From Gemmatimonadota bacterium (lineage in GTDB: Bacteria; Gemmatimonadota; Gemmatimonadetes; Gemmatimonadales; GWC2-71-9), in contig JADJPD010000001.1 in NCBI GenBank assembly GCA_016713435.1, positions 868,001-932,000 on the forward strand: 64,000 bases of DNA. The letters run 5' to 3'. The position numbers were made by a program, and so were the translations under genes. Below are positions 55,017 through 63,443 of this stretch, piece after piece (position 1 is the stretch's first letter; each line of letters starts with the position of its first letter). The notes below the pieces were generated by a model that was not told the origin of the DNA, searched no databases, and saw nothing but the letters and a program-made list of their open reading frames with translations.

Positions 55017-56384
55017 GTGACGGGCGCCCCCGGGGGCTGGGTGATCGCCATGGTGCGGTTGTCCGAGTCCTTCCAGACGACGATCGCCGAGATCGCCGGC
55101 GACCTCGGCGCGCGCCTGTACGACTGGCGGCCAGCCGAGGGACCGGCGCCCGCGGGCACCACCTGCGTGCTGGTGCTGGCCGGCGGGGCCGAGACGGCGG
55201 CGCTGGACCATCTTCCCGTCTCCCTGGCCTCCGCCAGCGAGCGGACGTGGGAGGTGTACCTGGTGGGCGCCAGCCCGGACCACCGGCTCGCCTCGGCGGC
55301 GCTGCAGCGCGGGGCCAGCGACTACTTCGCGCTGCCCGAGGACCTGGGCCTGCTGCGCCGCTCGCTGGAGCGGGCCCGGCGTGAAGCCGACGGGAAGCGC
55401 GACGCCGCCCGCTTCGCCGGCGAGGAGCGCCAGGCCAGCGGCTTCGCCGCCATGGTGGGCGGCAGCGCGGCGCTGGCCCGCTCGCTGGAGCAGGGCCGGC
55501 GGGTGGCCAGGCACCGCGACGTCACCGTGCTGATCGGCGGCGAAACCGGGACCGGCAAGGAGCTGCTGGCGCGGGCGCTGCACTACGACAGCCCGCGGGC
55601 CGAGGCGCCCTTCGTGGAGATCAACTGCGCGGCGATCCCGGCCAACCTGCTCGAGAGCGAGCTGTTCGGGCACGAGAAGGGCGCCTTCACCGGCGCCACC
55701 GGCACCAAGCCGGGCCTGCTGGAGCTGGCGCACGGCGGCACGGTGTTCCTGGACGAGGTGGGGAACCTGCCGCTCGAGCTCCAGCCCAAGCTGCTCCGGG
55801 CGCTCGAGACCCGCGAGGTGCGGCGGGTGGGTGGGCAGCAGGGCCGGAAGATCGATGTCCGCGTCATCGCCGCCACCCACGTGGACCTGGCGGCGGCGGT
55901 GAAGCGGGGCGAGTTCCGCGAGGACCTGTACTACCGGCTCAACGTGGTGGCGCTGGTGCTGCCACCGCTGCGCGACCGCGGGAACGACGTGGTGATGCTG
56001 GCCGAGACCTTCGCGCGCCAGCTGGCGCGGCGCTACAGCCTGCCAGTGCCGGGGCTGGACGAAGCGGTGCGGGAGCGCCTGCTGGCGCACCATTGGCCCG
56101 GCAACGTGCGCGAGCTCCGCAACACCATCGAGCGTGCGCTGGTGCTGAGTCCTCCCGGCACCCTGGAGCTGGGAGACCTCGGCGACCCGGTCGCGGCGCC
56201 CGCGGAGGCGGGGGGCTCCACCGGCCCGCTCCCGTTCCCGGCTCCAATCCGGGAGATCGTGGAAGCGGCCGCGAAGGAGATGCTGGCGCTGGTGAAGGGC
56301 AACAAGAGCGAGGCGGCCCGTCGCCTCGGAATCTCCCGGCCGAGGCTGCAGCGCATCCTCGACGGCCGGGGCGACGACGAATGA
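55017..56384 (+). CDS. Sigma-54-dependent transcriptional activator with degenerate receiver
   Basis: 455 residues from GTG; an ATG at 55050 would cut the first receiver strand. Residues 1-125 have a receiver-like fold but no acidic pair and no acceptor aspartate (VLVLAGGAETAALDH at that point), so phosphorylation is unlikely. The AAA+ domain is complete: GGETGTGKE at about 175-183, GAFTGA near 222 for sigma-54 contact, Walker B GGTVFLDEVGNL, and DLYYRLNVVALVLPPLRDR. A Fis-type helix-turn-helix ends the protein (NKSEAARRLGISRPRLQRIL). It opens promoter complexes at -24/-12 promoters; its signal input must be other than classical phosphotransfer. Coupled (ATGA) to a lipoprotein gene. Confidence 0.92.
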   Translation: MTGAPGGWVIAMVRLSESFQTTIAEIAGDLGARLYDWRPAEGPAPAGTTCVLVLAGGAETAALDHLPVSLASASERTWEVYLVGASPDHRLASAALQRGASDYFALPEDLGLLRRSLERARREADGKRDAARFAGEERQASGFAAMVGGSAALARSLEQGRRVARHRDVTVLIGGETGTGKELLARALHYDSPRAEAPFVEINCAAIPANLLESELFGHEKGAFTGATGTKPGLLELAHGGTVFLDEVGNLPLELQPKLLRALETREVRRVGGQQGRKIDVRVIAATHVDLAAAVKRGEFREDLYYRLNVVALVLPPLRDRGNDVVMLAETFARQLARRYSLPVPGLDEAVRERLLAHHWPGNVRELRNTIERALVLSPPGTLELGDLGDPVAAPAEAGGSTGPLPFPAPIREIVEAAAKEMLALVKGNKSEAARRLGISRPRLQRILDGRGDDE

Positions 56385-57028
56385 CCCAGAACGGACGGTT
56401 ACTCATGAGTGCTCAGTCCCTGATGCTCCCGATGACCCTGCTGGCGGCGGGCCTCCTGGCCTGCTCCGATTCCACCGGCGGTGGCGGGAACACCCGGCCG
56501 CCCAGCCAGCTCACCTTCATCCGCCTGGCGCCCACCGCCCCGGCGCTCTGCGCGGACAGCGTGGGCTTCTGGGCCGTGAAGGGCGTGGGCGTCGAGGCGG
56601 CCCTGGAGTTCCCCGAGGCGGGCAGCACGTGCGCGGGGGAAACGGAGGACTTCCTCCGCCTCAAGCTCGACGCGGCCAGCCTCGCCACCCTCCCCAACGG
56701 CACCCCGATCGCCACCGGCGACTCGGTCTTCATCAGCATCGTCTGGGTGGGCAATGACACCATCATGTTCCACCTGGCCCCCACCGGCCTCACCTTCGAC
56801 CCGGCGCATCCGGCCGAGCTCAAGATCGAGTACGAGGAGGCCGGTGACGACCTCGATGAGGACGGCGACATTGACGCAGAGGACGCCCACGTCGAGTCGG
56901 AGATGAGCATCTGGCGGCAGCCCACGCTGTCGGACGACTTCGTGAAGCTCGGCACGGTCAAGTCGGAAGACATCGACGAGATCGAGGCGGACCTGAACGG
57001 GTTCAGCCGCTACGCGATCGCGTACTGA
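56381..57028 (+). CDS. Hypothetical lipoprotein coupled to the sigma-54 activator
   Basis: 215 residues. The ATG overlaps the activator stop (ATGA) and gives a leader with an arginine and the lipobox LLAAGLLAC; a start 8 codons later lacks positive charge. The mature part is beta-rich with two cysteines (PALCADSVGF, GSTCAGETED) and an acidic linker (EEAGDDLDEDGDIDAEDAHVE). It ends SRYAIAY. No family recognised; by design (lipoprotein, FCB-type acidic stretch) it resembles the DUF4382 protein at 53020. Likely surface or periplasmic. Confidence 0.7.
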   Translation: MTQNGRLLMSAQSLMLPMTLLAAGLLACSDSTGGGGNTRPPSQLTFIRLAPTAPALCADSVGFWAVKGVGVEAALEFPEAGSTCAGETEDFLRLKLDAASLATLPNGTPIATGDSVFISIVWVGNDTIMFHLAPTGLTFDPAHPAELKIEYEEAGDDLDEDGDIDAEDAHVESEMSIWRQPTLSDDFVKLGTVKSEDIDEIEADLNGFSRYAIAY

Positions 57029-57046
57029 GCCCGCGCCCCTCGCGTG

Positions 57047-58036
57047 ATGATGACCCCGGCCAACCCCGTCGATCCGGCCCGCGAGCTCCGGCAGCTCGTC
57101 GAAGCCGGGCGCTTCCGTGAGGCGCTCGTGGAACACGAGCGCGCCGCGGACGCCGGGGGCCGGCTCATGCCCGAGGTCGCCCTGCTCGGCGCCACCGCGG
57201 CCACCCGGCTCGGGGAATTCTCGCGCGGCGTCACCCTCGCGGAGGCCGCGCTCGAGCGCTTCCGCGCCCGCGCCGATGCCGACGGCCGCATGCGCGCGCA
57301 GAACCTCCTCGGCGCCATCGCCTTCGCCAACGGGCGGCTGGACGATGCGGAACGCGCCTTCGGTGAGGCGCTCGAGCTGGCCCAGCTCCTCAGCGACACC
57401 CGCATCACGGCGCACGCCTCCAACAACCTCGGCTCCGTGGCGCACCTGCGCGGGCGTCCCGACCTGGCCCTGAGCCTCTGGCGCGGCGCCCTGCTGGCCT
57501 ACCAGCGCATGGGCGACCGCCGCGGCACCGCGCAGACCTGGCACAACCTGGGCCTGGCCTTCCGCGACCAGAAGGACTGGCGCGAGGCCGAGGCCGCCGC
57601 GCTCGAGGCCGTGCGCCACGCGGAGCAGGTGGGCGAGGCCTCCCTCGTGGCCCTGGCCATCCTCGGCCGTGCCGAGACCCACATCGAGCACGACGAGTTT
57701 GCCCTCGCCCGGCGCGAGCTGGCGCGCGCCGAGGAGCAGCTCACCGCCGACGATGATCCGGTCGGCGAGGTGGACATTCGCCGGCTGCGCGCCCGCCTCG
57801 CGCTCCGCGCCGGCCACCCGGAGGAGGCCGCCACCCTCGCCCTCGCCGCGCGCGCCAAGGCGGCGAAGCTGGGCCTGCCCCAGCTCGAGGCCGAGTGTGC
57901 CGCGATCGCCGCCGTGGCCCTCCACCGCCTGGGCCGCTCCGCCGAATCCAGCCAGGAGCGCGACGATGCCATCGCCCGCTTCGACCGCCTCGGCGCGACG
58001 GGGCTCCGGGAGGCGCTGCTGCGGGAGCTTGCCTGA
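57047..58036 (+). CDS. TPR-repeat protein
   Basis: 329 residues, no signal or membrane segment; an in-frame GTG lies one codon upstream. Almost the whole chain is tetratricopeptide repeats of about 34-40 residues: RFREALVEHERAADAGG, AQNLLGAIAFANGRLDDAERAFGEALELAQ, ASNNLGSVAHLRGRPDLALSLWRGAL, WHNLGLAFRDQKDWREAEAAALEAVRHAEQ and others. The spacing and NLG signatures are like those of the LGN/MalT-type TPR domains. A scaffold role is likely; it lies 18 nt after the lipoprotein gene and may share its transcript. Confidence 0.85.
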   Translation: MMTPANPVDPARELRQLVEAGRFREALVEHERAADAGGRLMPEVALLGATAATRLGEFSRGVTLAEAALERFRARADADGRMRAQNLLGAIAFANGRLDDAERAFGEALELAQLLSDTRITAHASNNLGSVAHLRGRPDLALSLWRGALLAYQRMGDRRGTAQTWHNLGLAFRDQKDWREAEAAALEAVRHAEQVGEASLVALAILGRAETHIEHDEFALARRELARAEEQLTADDDPVGEVDIRRLRARLALRAGHPEEAATLALAARAKAAKLGLPQLEAECAAIAAVALHRLGRSAESSQERDDAIARFDRLGATGLREALLRELA

Positions 58037-58058
58037 TCGCGGGCGGGGTTCGGCGAGG

Positions 58059-58288
58059 TTCACCGCAGAGGCGCGGAGACGCGGAGGGCCACAGAGGGCA
58101 TCGAGCCCGGATCGGTGCGTTGCCGATCCGGGCTCTGATGATTGTGGTGGGGCTCCGCGTGAGGGTGGGGGCGTCGCCGGACCCGAACTCACACCCACAA
58201 GAACACCACGGGCTCACCTTGCGATGAGCCCACCATCTTCGGGCAGTTCCTCTGCGGCCCTCTGCGACCTCTGCGTCTCTGCGTTGAG
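58059..58288. repeat. Inverted-repeat element A, copy 5, with nested hairpin C
   Basis: About 230 bp in a 333-bp convergent spacer that otherwise holds nothing recognisable. Left arm TTCACCGCAGAGGCGCGGAG is identical to that of copy 1; right arm CTCTGCGTTGAGTCG is like copy 2. At 58103-58135 it carries hairpin C, GAGCCCGGATCGG / CCGATCCGGGCTC, nearly the same as 28013-28045. Interior blocks CCGGACCCGAAC, CCCACAAGAACACCACGGGCTCACC and GGGCAGTTCCTCTGCGG match copies 1 and 2. Confidence 0.85.
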
Positions 58289-58369
58289 TCGCACCGCGGC
58301 CCGCCCACGCGAGAACCCTCCACGCGCCCCCCAGGCCCCGCGCCCCAGCATGAAGCTCCCCCTCCGGCC

Positions 58370-58867
58370 CTATACCGGCACCGTCGCCGCCTTCCAGAGG
58401 TCGGCCTGCTTGTCGCTCTCGTAGAGCTTGTCCACGTCCACCGCCAGCTCGTGCCCCGCGTGCGCGATCGCGAAGCGGTCCATGTTGCGGGTGGCGCGGC
58501 CGTTCAGGAAGGTGCCGTCCGGCTGGTACCGCGACTTGTGCTTGGGGCACTGGAACACCGCATCCGCCTCCTGCCAGCGGAGCGCCGTGTTCTGGTGCGG
58601 GCAGCTGAGCGCGAAGGCGTACGCCGCGCCCTTCCAGCGCACCAGGATCACCTCGTTGTCCCGGTCGATGGTGGCGCTGTCGCTGGCGGGGATGGCGTAG
58701 TTCACCGTGGCGCCCCGGCGGCGGAGCGCCGAGCCGAGGGCCATCGGGAGCGCCGCCGCCTCGCGGCTGGTGAGGGGGAGCGTCGCCAGCGCGGCGGCGA
58801 GCGCGCCGGTGGCACGGACCAGGAAGTCGCGACGGGACGACCGGCAGTCTCCACCGCAATCCGACAT
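58370..58867 (-). CDS. Tat-exported Rieske 2Fe-2S protein
   Basis: 165 residues. A twin-arginine leader (SSRRDFLVRATGALAAALATL) suggests export of the folded cofactor-containing protein. The Rieske cluster motifs are SCPHQNTALRW (C-x-H) and FQCPKHKSRYQPDG (C-x-x-H), giving two cysteines and two histidines for one 2Fe-2S cluster. The disulfide cysteines of cytochrome bc1 Rieske proteins are missing, so it is closer to low-potential or arsenite-oxidase-like Rieske proteins. Last gene of a three-gene minus-strand operon with two membrane proteins. Confidence 0.92.
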   Translation of the reverse strand: MSDCGGDCRSSRRDFLVRATGALAAALATLPLTSREAAALPMALGSALRRRGATVNYAIPASDSATIDRDNEVILVRWKGAAYAFALSCPHQNTALRWQEADAVFQCPKHKSRYQPDGTFLNGRATRNMDRFAIAHAGHELAVDVDKLYESDKQADLWKAATVPV

Positions 58868-58878
58868 GATGCGGGCCC

Positions 58879-59379
58879 TCAGCCTGCGTTGGGAAGGAAG
58901 GAGCCGACGAGCGCCACGGCAAACCAGAGCAGCAGGCTCGCCACCGAGGCGTAGCGCAGCTGGCGCCAGGCCCGCGCGTTCTGGCCGGCCACCCGCTCGA
59001 GTCCTTTCTCTACGTTGAGCATCAGCGCGCCGTTGGCGAGCAGCACCGCCACCAGCGCGAGCTTCACCCAGAAGGCGGGCATCACCGCCAGGTTTTCGAG
59101 ATCGGCCGCGAACATCAGGAGCCCGCTGATGGTGGTGACGATCAGCGCCCCCACCACGATCGGGTGCACCGAGCGGATGTCGTGGAGCTGCCGGAGACGC
59201 TGCTCCCCGGTGGCGCCCTCCGCCTTGAGCGTGGCCCGGTCGGCCGAGAGCGCGAAGCCGCCGGCCGTCATCATCCCGCCGAAATGCCCGAAGGTCACCA
59301 GCGTCTCGGCGACGCGGCTGTTGCCGTAGAAGCTGGCCCACGGCGCCACCACGGCGGCCGCCTGCTGCACGATGGTCAT
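58879..59379 (-). CDS. Four-helix membrane protein next to a Rieske protein
   Basis: 166 residues with about four membrane helices. Histidines lie in or next to the helices: VTFGHFGGMMTAGGFALSAD near 28-47 and LHDIRSVHPIVVGALIVTTISGLLMF near 65-90. Such placement could bind haem b, as in small cytochrome b-type proteins, but no named family is recognised. It is 11 nt upstream of the Rieske gene and 5 nt downstream of another His-containing membrane protein gene. Confidence 0.7.
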   Translation of the reverse strand: MTIVQQAAAVVAPWASFYGNSRVAETLVTFGHFGGMMTAGGFALSADRATLKAEGATGEQRLRQLHDIRSVHPIVVGALIVTTISGLLMFAADLENLAVMPAFWVKLALVAVLLANGALMLNVEKGLERVAGQNARAWRQLRYASVASLLLWFAVALVGSFLPNAG

Positions 59380-59384
59380 GGGTC

Positions 59385-60032
59385 TCAGTCCTTCCAGAGC
59401 AGCATCAGGAGGTAACTGCCCAGCGCCACGCTGCCCGAGGTGATGGCGAGGCCGCGATGGAGGCTGCGATTGCCCTCGTGCTCTCCATGCTCGCTCTCGG
59501 GGGCGGTGGCGGCGGTGGCCACGAAACCCGCATCCGCCGCCAGCATGGCCAGGCCGTGGATCCAGCGCCGTGTACGGCCCCTGGGTTCCTTGTCCTCGAG
59601 GAGATTCCAGAGCCCGGTCACCGTGTTCACCGCGAACAGTCCCGCAATCCCGGCGGCGAGGGCGGAGTGGGCGCCGCGCAGGTTCTCATGACCCGTGTAG
59701 AGCCGCTGGCCCACGTAGTACTCCGCCGCGAAGAGCGGGATCGTGGCGTAGCTCGCGATCTCGTGGATCTCCCGGCGGGTGTAGTAGCCGCTCGAGTGCT
59801 CCACCGCCCGGCGACGGCGGCTCACGGTGTCTTCCTCCACCCAGGCCGGCACCGGGGCGAGCGGCACCAGCGGCTCGGTGGAGACGTGCCACGAGCCCAG
59901 GTTGTCGTAGCTCGGCGCCAGGCTCGGCGCGGGCGCCACCATGGGGGCCAAGGCCGGGACGACCGCCCCGGAGTCGGGGGTCACGAGGCCGGTATCGGCC
60001 GGGGCTGTGAGCAGCGCGAGCAGGACGAACAT
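59385..60032 (-). CDS. His-containing membrane protein, first gene of the Rieske operon
   Basis: 215 residues. The chosen ATG gives a hydrophobic leader (FVLLALLTAPADTG); a longer frame from 60143 is not supported. A proline/alanine-rich periplasmic segment (about 20-85) is followed by four membrane helices with histidines: YYTRREIHEIASYATIPLFAAEYYVG, HSALAAGIAGLFAVNTVTGLWNLLE, RRWIHGLAMLAADAGFVATAATAP and HRGLAITSGSVALGSYLLML. Four helices each with a histidine near the membrane face are reminiscent of di-haem cytochrome b proteins. Function unproven; together with the next two genes it may be a membrane electron-transfer unit. Confidence 0.65.
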   Translation of the reverse strand: MFVLLALLTAPADTGLVTPDSGAVVPALAPMVAPAPSLAPSYDNLGSWHVSTEPLVPLAPVPAWVEEDTVSRRRRAVEHSSGYYTRREIHEIASYATIPLFAAEYYVGQRLYTGHENLRGAHSALAAGIAGLFAVNTVTGLWNLLEDKEPRGRTRRWIHGLAMLAADAGFVATAATAPESEHGEHEGNRSLHRGLAITSGSVALGSYLLMLLWKD

Positions 60033-60210
60033 GAGTGCTCCACCGAGGGATGGGCTGACGAGGCCTGGAACTCTACGGAAGGCGCATGAATCGGGTGTGA
60101 ACAGCCGCCGACCGTCCGCCCGGTGATGCACATCCCACACCATCGCCCCGGCACGTCGCCGTCCTTGGAAACCAACGAGTTCGCCGCCGGGGCCGTCCCC
60201 CTGAATGCAA

Positions 60211-60237
60211 CGCGGCGTGCCGGGGTGGCACGCCGCG
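60211..60237 (-). terminator. Hairpin after the YbjQ gene
   Basis: Perfect 11-bp stem CGCGGCGTGCC / GGCACGCCGCG with a GGGGT loop, 38 nt beyond the stop. On the minus strand it is followed by TTGCATTC. Confidence 0.6.
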
Positions 60238-60275
60238 ATACACCTGCATGGTCATCCGGGCTTCGCGCGAGGCGA

Positions 60276-60626
60276 TCAGGCCGGCTCCACCAGCACGGCC
60301 GTCCCATAGCAGAGCACCTCCGTGACCCCCTTCATCAGCTCCCCCGCATCGTAGCGGATGCCGATCACCGCGTTGGCCCCCAGCTCCTCGGCGTGGGCGA
60401 TCATGACGTTGAACGCCTCCTCCCGCGCCGCCTCACAGAGCCGGGTGAACATCGTGATGTTCCCCCCGAAGACGGTCTGCAGGCTGGCGATGGCGGTGCC
60501 GAAGACGGAGCGGGACCGCACGGTGATGCCCCGGACCACGCCCAGGGTCTGCACAACGCGGTAGCCTTCGATGGTGAAGGTGGTGGTGGTGAGGCTCGAG
60601 TGGACGGTCAGCGCGCGAGAGGCCAT
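60276..60626 (-). CDS. YbjQ/UPF0145 family protein
   Basis: 116 residues. The UPF0145 fold is recognisable: IEGYRVVQTLGVVRGITVRSRSVFG, then GGNITMFTRLCEAAREEAFNVMIAHAEELGANAVIGIRYDAGEL and VTEVLCYGTAVLVE. It forms pentameric rings in known structures and is listed as a possible heavy-metal-binding protein; no reaction is known. ATG at 60626 is preferred to an in-frame TTG two codons earlier. A TATCTTTG box lies about 30 nt upstream. Confidence 0.93.
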   Translation of the reverse strand: MASRALTVHSSLTTTTFTIEGYRVVQTLGVVRGITVRSRSVFGTAIASLQTVFGGNITMFTRLCEAAREEAFNVMIAHAEELGANAVIGIRYDAGELMKGVTEVLCYGTAVLVEPA

Positions 60627-60652
60627 GGGCAATCCCGGGAAGGAGGACGGCC

Positions 60653-60660
60653 CAAAGATA
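60653..60660 (-). promoter_or_regulatory. TATCTTTG promoter-like box upstream of the YbjQ gene
   Basis: Reads TATCTTTGGG on the minus strand, an exact match to the Bacteroidota TAnnTTTG element, 27 nt before the ATG. Confidence 0.45.
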
Positions 60661-60679
60661 GCGCCGTCCCGGCCCGCGG

Positions 60680-61153
60680 CTATCGCCGTTTCTGGTAGGT
60701 GCCCATGAGCCGGGCCTCGCCCAGCACGTGGCCGCGCATGGCGGCCTCCAGGGCCGCCTTGGTGGGGTGGTGGAGGTCGGGCAGCTTCACGTCGAGGGCG
60801 TACAGCTTGTGGAAGTAGCGATGCCGCCCGATGGGCGGGCAGGGGCCGCCGTAGCCGGGGCGCTTCCAGTCGTTCAGTCCCTCGAGCGTCCCCGCCGGCA
60901 ACCGGGTGGCCTCGATGCCCTCGGCCAGGCCGGCGCAGTCGGGCGGGATGTTGTAGAGCACCCAGTGCACGTAGGTCATCTTCGGCGCGGCGGGATCGGG
61001 CGCGTCGGGATCGTCCACGATGAGCGCCAGGCTCCGCGTCCCCGCCGGCACCCCCTCCCAGTGCAGCATCGGCGAGCGGTTCTCACCCTCGCAGGTGTGC
61101 GCCGCCGGAATGGGCTCACCCTCCTCGAACGCCACTGACCCGATCTTCAGCAT
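60680..61153 (-). CDS. YbhB/YbcL family PEBP (Raf kinase inhibitor-like) protein
   Basis: 157 residues, cytoplasmic. PEBP landmarks: FEEGEPIPAAHTCEGENRSPMLHWEGVP, IVDDPDAPDP, YVHWVLYNIP and GPCPPIGRHRYFHKLYALD, which line the anion-binding pocket. The bacterial proteins bind phospholipid head-group-like ligands; the biological role is unclear. Ribosome site GGAAGGAGACC precedes the ATG. Confidence 0.95.
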   Translation of the reverse strand: MLKIGSVAFEEGEPIPAAHTCEGENRSPMLHWEGVPAGTRSLALIVDDPDAPDPAAPKMTYVHWVLYNIPPDCAGLAEGIEATRLPAGTLEGLNDWKRPGYGGPCPPIGRHRYFHKLYALDVKLPDLHHPTKAALEAAMRGHVLGEARLMGTYQKRR

Positions 61154-61207
61154 GTTCGGTCTCCTTCCGTGCGTCGGGGTCCGGGCAGTGCCATCTCACC
61201 GGGCGGC

Positions 61208-61307
61208 GTGAAGACCACGGAGGCTCGGAGAACCCAGAGGTCACGAGGAGAGCGGCTCGTGCTCGTCTCCGTGACCCCTGAGTCCTCCGTGCCTCCGTGC
61301 TTGTCAC
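61208..61307. repeat. Inverted-repeat element A, copy 6 (CACGGAGGC variant)
   Basis: About 100 bp between two minus-strand genes. Left end GTGAAGACCACGGAGGC and right end GCCTCCGTGCTTGTCAC are near-complements; inside, CGGAGAACCCAGAGG echoes the CGCAGAGG unit of the other copies. It resembles the solo arm at 28060-28083 more than copies 1-5. Confidence 0.65.
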
Positions 61308-61347
61308 ACGGCGGGACGCCCTGCACCGCTCCCGGCCACCGGCCGGG

Positions 61348-63414
61348 TCACTCCTCGTCCTTGTCCTTGCCGTGCTCCTTGGCGTGCTCGGCCGCCACCT
61401 TCTGGGTGACGTCCGGCGGGGCCTCCGCATAGCCGTGGAATTCCTCGTGGAAGGTGCCGCGGCCGTGGGTGATGGAGTGGAGCTGCGTCGCGTAGCGATA
61501 CATCTCCGCCTCCGGCACGATGGCGTTGATCCGCGTCAGCCGACCGTCCGGCTCGGTGCCCAGGATCTGGCCACGGCGCGAGGAGAGGTCGCCCATGACG
61601 TCGCCGAGGTACTCGCCGGGGACGCGCACGGTGACCAGGTGGAGGGGCTCGAGCAGGACGGGCCGGGCCTTGGGCGCCACGGTCCGGAACGCCAGGATGC
61701 CGGCCATCTTGAACGACATCTCGTTCGAGTCCACGTCGTGGTAGGAGCCGTCGAAGCACTCCGCCTGGAAGTCCACCAGCGGGTACCCGGCGATGACGCC
61801 GCGCACCGCCGCTTCCTGGATGCCGCGATCCACCGCGGGGATGTACTTGTTGGGGATCACGCCGCCCACGATGTTGTCCACGAACTCGTAGCCCGCGCCG
61901 CGGGGCTTGGGCGCCAGGCGGATCCAGCAGTCGCCGTACTGGCCGCGGCCGCCGGACTGCTTCTTGTGCTTGCCCTGGCCCTCGGCCTTGCCGCGCAGCG
62001 TCTCCCGGTAGGCCACCCGCGGGCGCGTGAGCTCGGCGTGCACGCCGAACTTCTTCTCCAGCCGGCCCAGGATGATCTCGAAGTGCCGCTCGCCGCGGCC
62101 ATGGATCAGCGTCTGGTGCAGCTCGGAGCTGTACTCGAAGTGGAAGGTCGGGTCCTCCTCGTGCAGCTTGTGCAGGCCCGCCGCCAGCTTGTCCTCCTCG
62201 CCACGGTTCTTCACCAGCACGCCGCTGCTCGACACCGCCTCCGGGTAGGGGATCGGCTCCATGTGCACCGGGTGCTCGCGGGTGCAGAAGGTGTCGTTGG
62301 TGTGCGTGTCCTTGAGCTTGGCCACCGAGCCGATGTCGCCGGCGTGGAGCTCCGGCACCTCGATGCGCTCACGGCCCTGCTGCACCGAGAGGTGGTTCAG
62401 CTTCTCCGCCACGTTGTGCTCGTGGTTCCAGACCTCGTCGCCGCTCTTGATGGTGCCGCGGTAGAGGCGGAAGAGCGTCACGTCGCCCACGTGGGGCTCG
62501 GAGATGGTCTTGAAGACGTGCCCCACCAGCGGGGCGTCGTCCGGCGCGCCGCCGGGAATGGGCGCCTCGGCGGGGGAGGGGAGCAGGTCCACGATCTCGG
62601 TGAGCAGCGCCCGCATGCCGTACGTGAGCGTGGGGCTCCCCACCAGCATCGGGACGATCTCCCCCGAGGCGACACCCTTCTTGAGCGCCTTGACGATCTC
62701 CTCGCGCGAGAGCTCCTCGCCGCCCAGGTAGCGCTCGAGCAGCGCATCGTCGGTGCTGGCGATGGCCTCCACCAGCTGCTCGTGGTACTTGGCGTAGGCG
62801 GCCTTGGCCTCCTCCGGGAGCGGGCCCGTGTCGAACTCGCCCGTCTTGGTGCCCTTCCGGTAGAGCTGGGTCTCGTCCGTGAGCAGGTTCACGATGCCGT
62901 GGAACTCGGCCCCGTTGCCCACCGGGATCTCCACCGGCACCACCTTGGGCGAGAGGTGCGCCTTCACGTCGTCGAACACGCGCTCGAAATTGGCGCGCTC
63001 GCGGTCCATCTGGGTCACGAACAGGAGGCGGGGGAGGTGCAGCTGGTCGCAGATCTCCCAGACCTTCTCGGTGCCCACTTCCACGCCGCCGGTGGCGTTG
63101 ATCACCACCACCGCCGAGTCGGCGGAATGGAGCGCCGCGGTGGCCTCGCCGAGGAAGTCGAGGAAACCCGGGGCGTCGATGAGGTTGATCTTGGTGTCCT
63201 GCCACTCGGCGATGCCGACGCCGAGGGAAATCGAGTGCTTGCGCTCGATCTCGTCTGCGGAGTAATCGGTGAGGGTGGTGCCTTCCTGGATGGACCCGTG
63301 GCGCTTGCTCGAGCCGGAAACGAACGCCAGGGCGTCTACGAGGGTCGTCTTGCCTGCCGCACCGTGACCGACGAAAGCCACGTTGCGGATGGCGTTTGTG
63401 CCATAGACCCGCAT
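61348..63414 (-). CDS. Elongation factor G-like translational GTPase
   Basis: 688 residues, close to EF-G length, with five EF-G domains. G1 is GHGAAGKTT (16-24) and G3 is DAPG (80-83), but the G4 position, usually NKMD, reads TQMD (134-137), which should weaken guanine selectivity. Domain IV (YRETLRG...GGRGQYGDCWIRL) and domain V are present. The sequence belongs to the EF-G-like branch (EF-G-2/FusA2), not the main translocase. A near-consensus AAGGAGGT ribosome site and a TTGACA promoter precede it, so expression is probably high. The C-terminus is extended by a charged tail (EHAKEHGKDKDEE). Confidence 0.93.
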   Translation of the reverse strand: MRVYGTNAIRNVAFVGHGAAGKTTLVDALAFVSGSSKRHGSIQEGTTLTDYSADEIERKHSISLGVGIAEWQDTKINLIDAPGFLDFLGEATAALHSADSAVVVINATGGVEVGTEKVWEICDQLHLPRLLFVTQMDRERANFERVFDDVKAHLSPKVVPVEIPVGNGAEFHGIVNLLTDETQLYRKGTKTGEFDTGPLPEEAKAAYAKYHEQLVEAIASTDDALLERYLGGEELSREEIVKALKKGVASGEIVPMLVGSPTLTYGMRALLTEIVDLLPSPAEAPIPGGAPDDAPLVGHVFKTISEPHVGDVTLFRLYRGTIKSGDEVWNHEHNVAEKLNHLSVQQGRERIEVPELHAGDIGSVAKLKDTHTNDTFCTREHPVHMEPIPYPEAVSSSGVLVKNRGEEDKLAAGLHKLHEEDPTFHFEYSSELHQTLIHGRGERHFEIILGRLEKKFGVHAELTRPRVAYRETLRGKAEGQGKHKKQSGGRGQYGDCWIRLAPKPRGAGYEFVDNIVGGVIPNKYIPAVDRGIQEAAVRGVIAGYPLVDFQAECFDGSYHDVDSNEMSFKMAGILAFRTVAPKARPVLLEPLHLVTVRVPGEYLGDVMGDLSSRRGQILGTEPDGRLTRINAIVPEAEMYRYATQLHSITHGRGTFHEEFHGYAEAPPDVTQKVAAEHAKEHGKDKDEE

Positions 63415-63443
63415 GGGGCCGACCTCCTTGAAGGGGTTGGGCT

